Positions 5,842-5,985 of a stretch of DNA of 5,985 nucleotides are shown here, in pieces (the first letter of the stretch is position 1; each line of letters starts with the position of its first letter). Both the position numbers and the translations under genes were made by a program. The notes beneath the pieces are model-generated. The model searched no databases. It worked only from the letters and a program-made list of their open reading frames with translations, and was not told where the DNA came from. Origin of the DNA: Leucobacter sp. (GTDB lineage: Bacteria; Actinomycetota; Actinomycetes; Actinomycetales; Microbacteriaceae); the NCBI GenBank assembly GCA_012510755.1, contig JAAZHL010000291.1:1-5985 (forward strand), given 5' to 3'.

Positions 5842-5985
5842 GGCTCATAGGGCGCGTTCGATCGGTGCTGGCCGCAGCTGCGGCAGTGTTGCTCGTCGCC
5901 TCACTGACGGCCTGCGGGGGTGCGGTCGGCAAGCCCGACGTCGTGCCCTCTGCGACGGGGGTCGAAGCTGTGGTGACCGTGCACG
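5838..5985 (+). CDS. Putative lipoprotein of unknown function (5' part)
   Basis: A GTG start overlaps the lpdA stop codon (GTGA, 5838-5841), and the frame stays open to the end of the window, giving 49 residues. The N-terminus is a lipoprotein signal peptide: MRLIGRVRS with three Arg, a hydrophobic stretch (about 10-22), then the lipobox LTAC with Cys26 as the lipidation site, followed by GG. The protein should be exported by Sec, diacylated at Cys26 and anchored on the outer face of the cytoplasmic membrane. After the lipobox only KPDVVPSATGVEAVVTVH is visible, too little to name a family. A substrate-binding or peptidyl-prolyl isomerase lipoprotein is possible but unsupported. The 4-bp overlap and the weak GGGG ribosome binding site just upstream suggest translational coupling to lpdA. 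Confidence 0.75.
   Translation, partial: MRLIGRVRSVLAAAAAVLLVASLTACGGAVGKPDVVPSATGVEAVVTVH

Overview
The window reads as chromosomal DNA from a high-GC Gram-positive actinobacterium. Microbacteriaceae is the likeliest family, but that is an inference. The support is G/C-rich third codon positions, a long Rv2531c-type amino acid decarboxylase, an Rv3303c/LpdA-type flavoprotein, and an apparently leaderless gene start. I compared proteins from memory of the families, not by a search. Gene density is high and there are no mobile elements, RNA genes or CRISPR arrays.

Layout from left to right. (1) 1-564, plus strand: the 3' end of a RimK-like ATP-grasp amino acid ligase carrying an extra C-terminal RCK_C/TrkA-C domain. 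(2) 565-664: a short gap with a triplicated 12-bp repeat. (3) 665-1372, minus strand: an exported or membrane-anchored YceI-family protein. (4) 1373-1479: a gap packed with three back-to-back inverted repeats. (5) 1480-4257, minus strand: a 925-residue PLP-dependent Orn/Lys/Arg decarboxylase. (6) 4258-4395: a divergent promoter region. (7) 4396-5841, plus strand: an LpdA-type NAD(P)H-quinone dehydrogenase that lacks the redox cysteines of true lipoamide dehydrogenases. (8) 5838-5985, plus strand: the start of a lipoprotein gene overlapping lpdA by four bases and cut off by the window end.

The genes form three transcriptional groups. The ligase ends convergently against yceI. The decarboxylase and yceI point the same way but are separated by hairpins, so they may or may not share a transcript. 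lpdA and the lipoprotein gene look translationally coupled and diverge from the decarboxylase. No single pathway joins all five genes. The weak themes are cytosolic amine and pH metabolism (decarboxylase), quinone or isoprenoid redox (LpdA, YceI) and a nucleotide-sensing modification enzyme (ligase). I found no convincing undescribed multi-gene system. The most unusual items are the ligase-RCK_C fusion, the complete loss of redox cysteines in LpdA, the lineage-specific additions to the decarboxylase and the hairpin cluster downstream of it.
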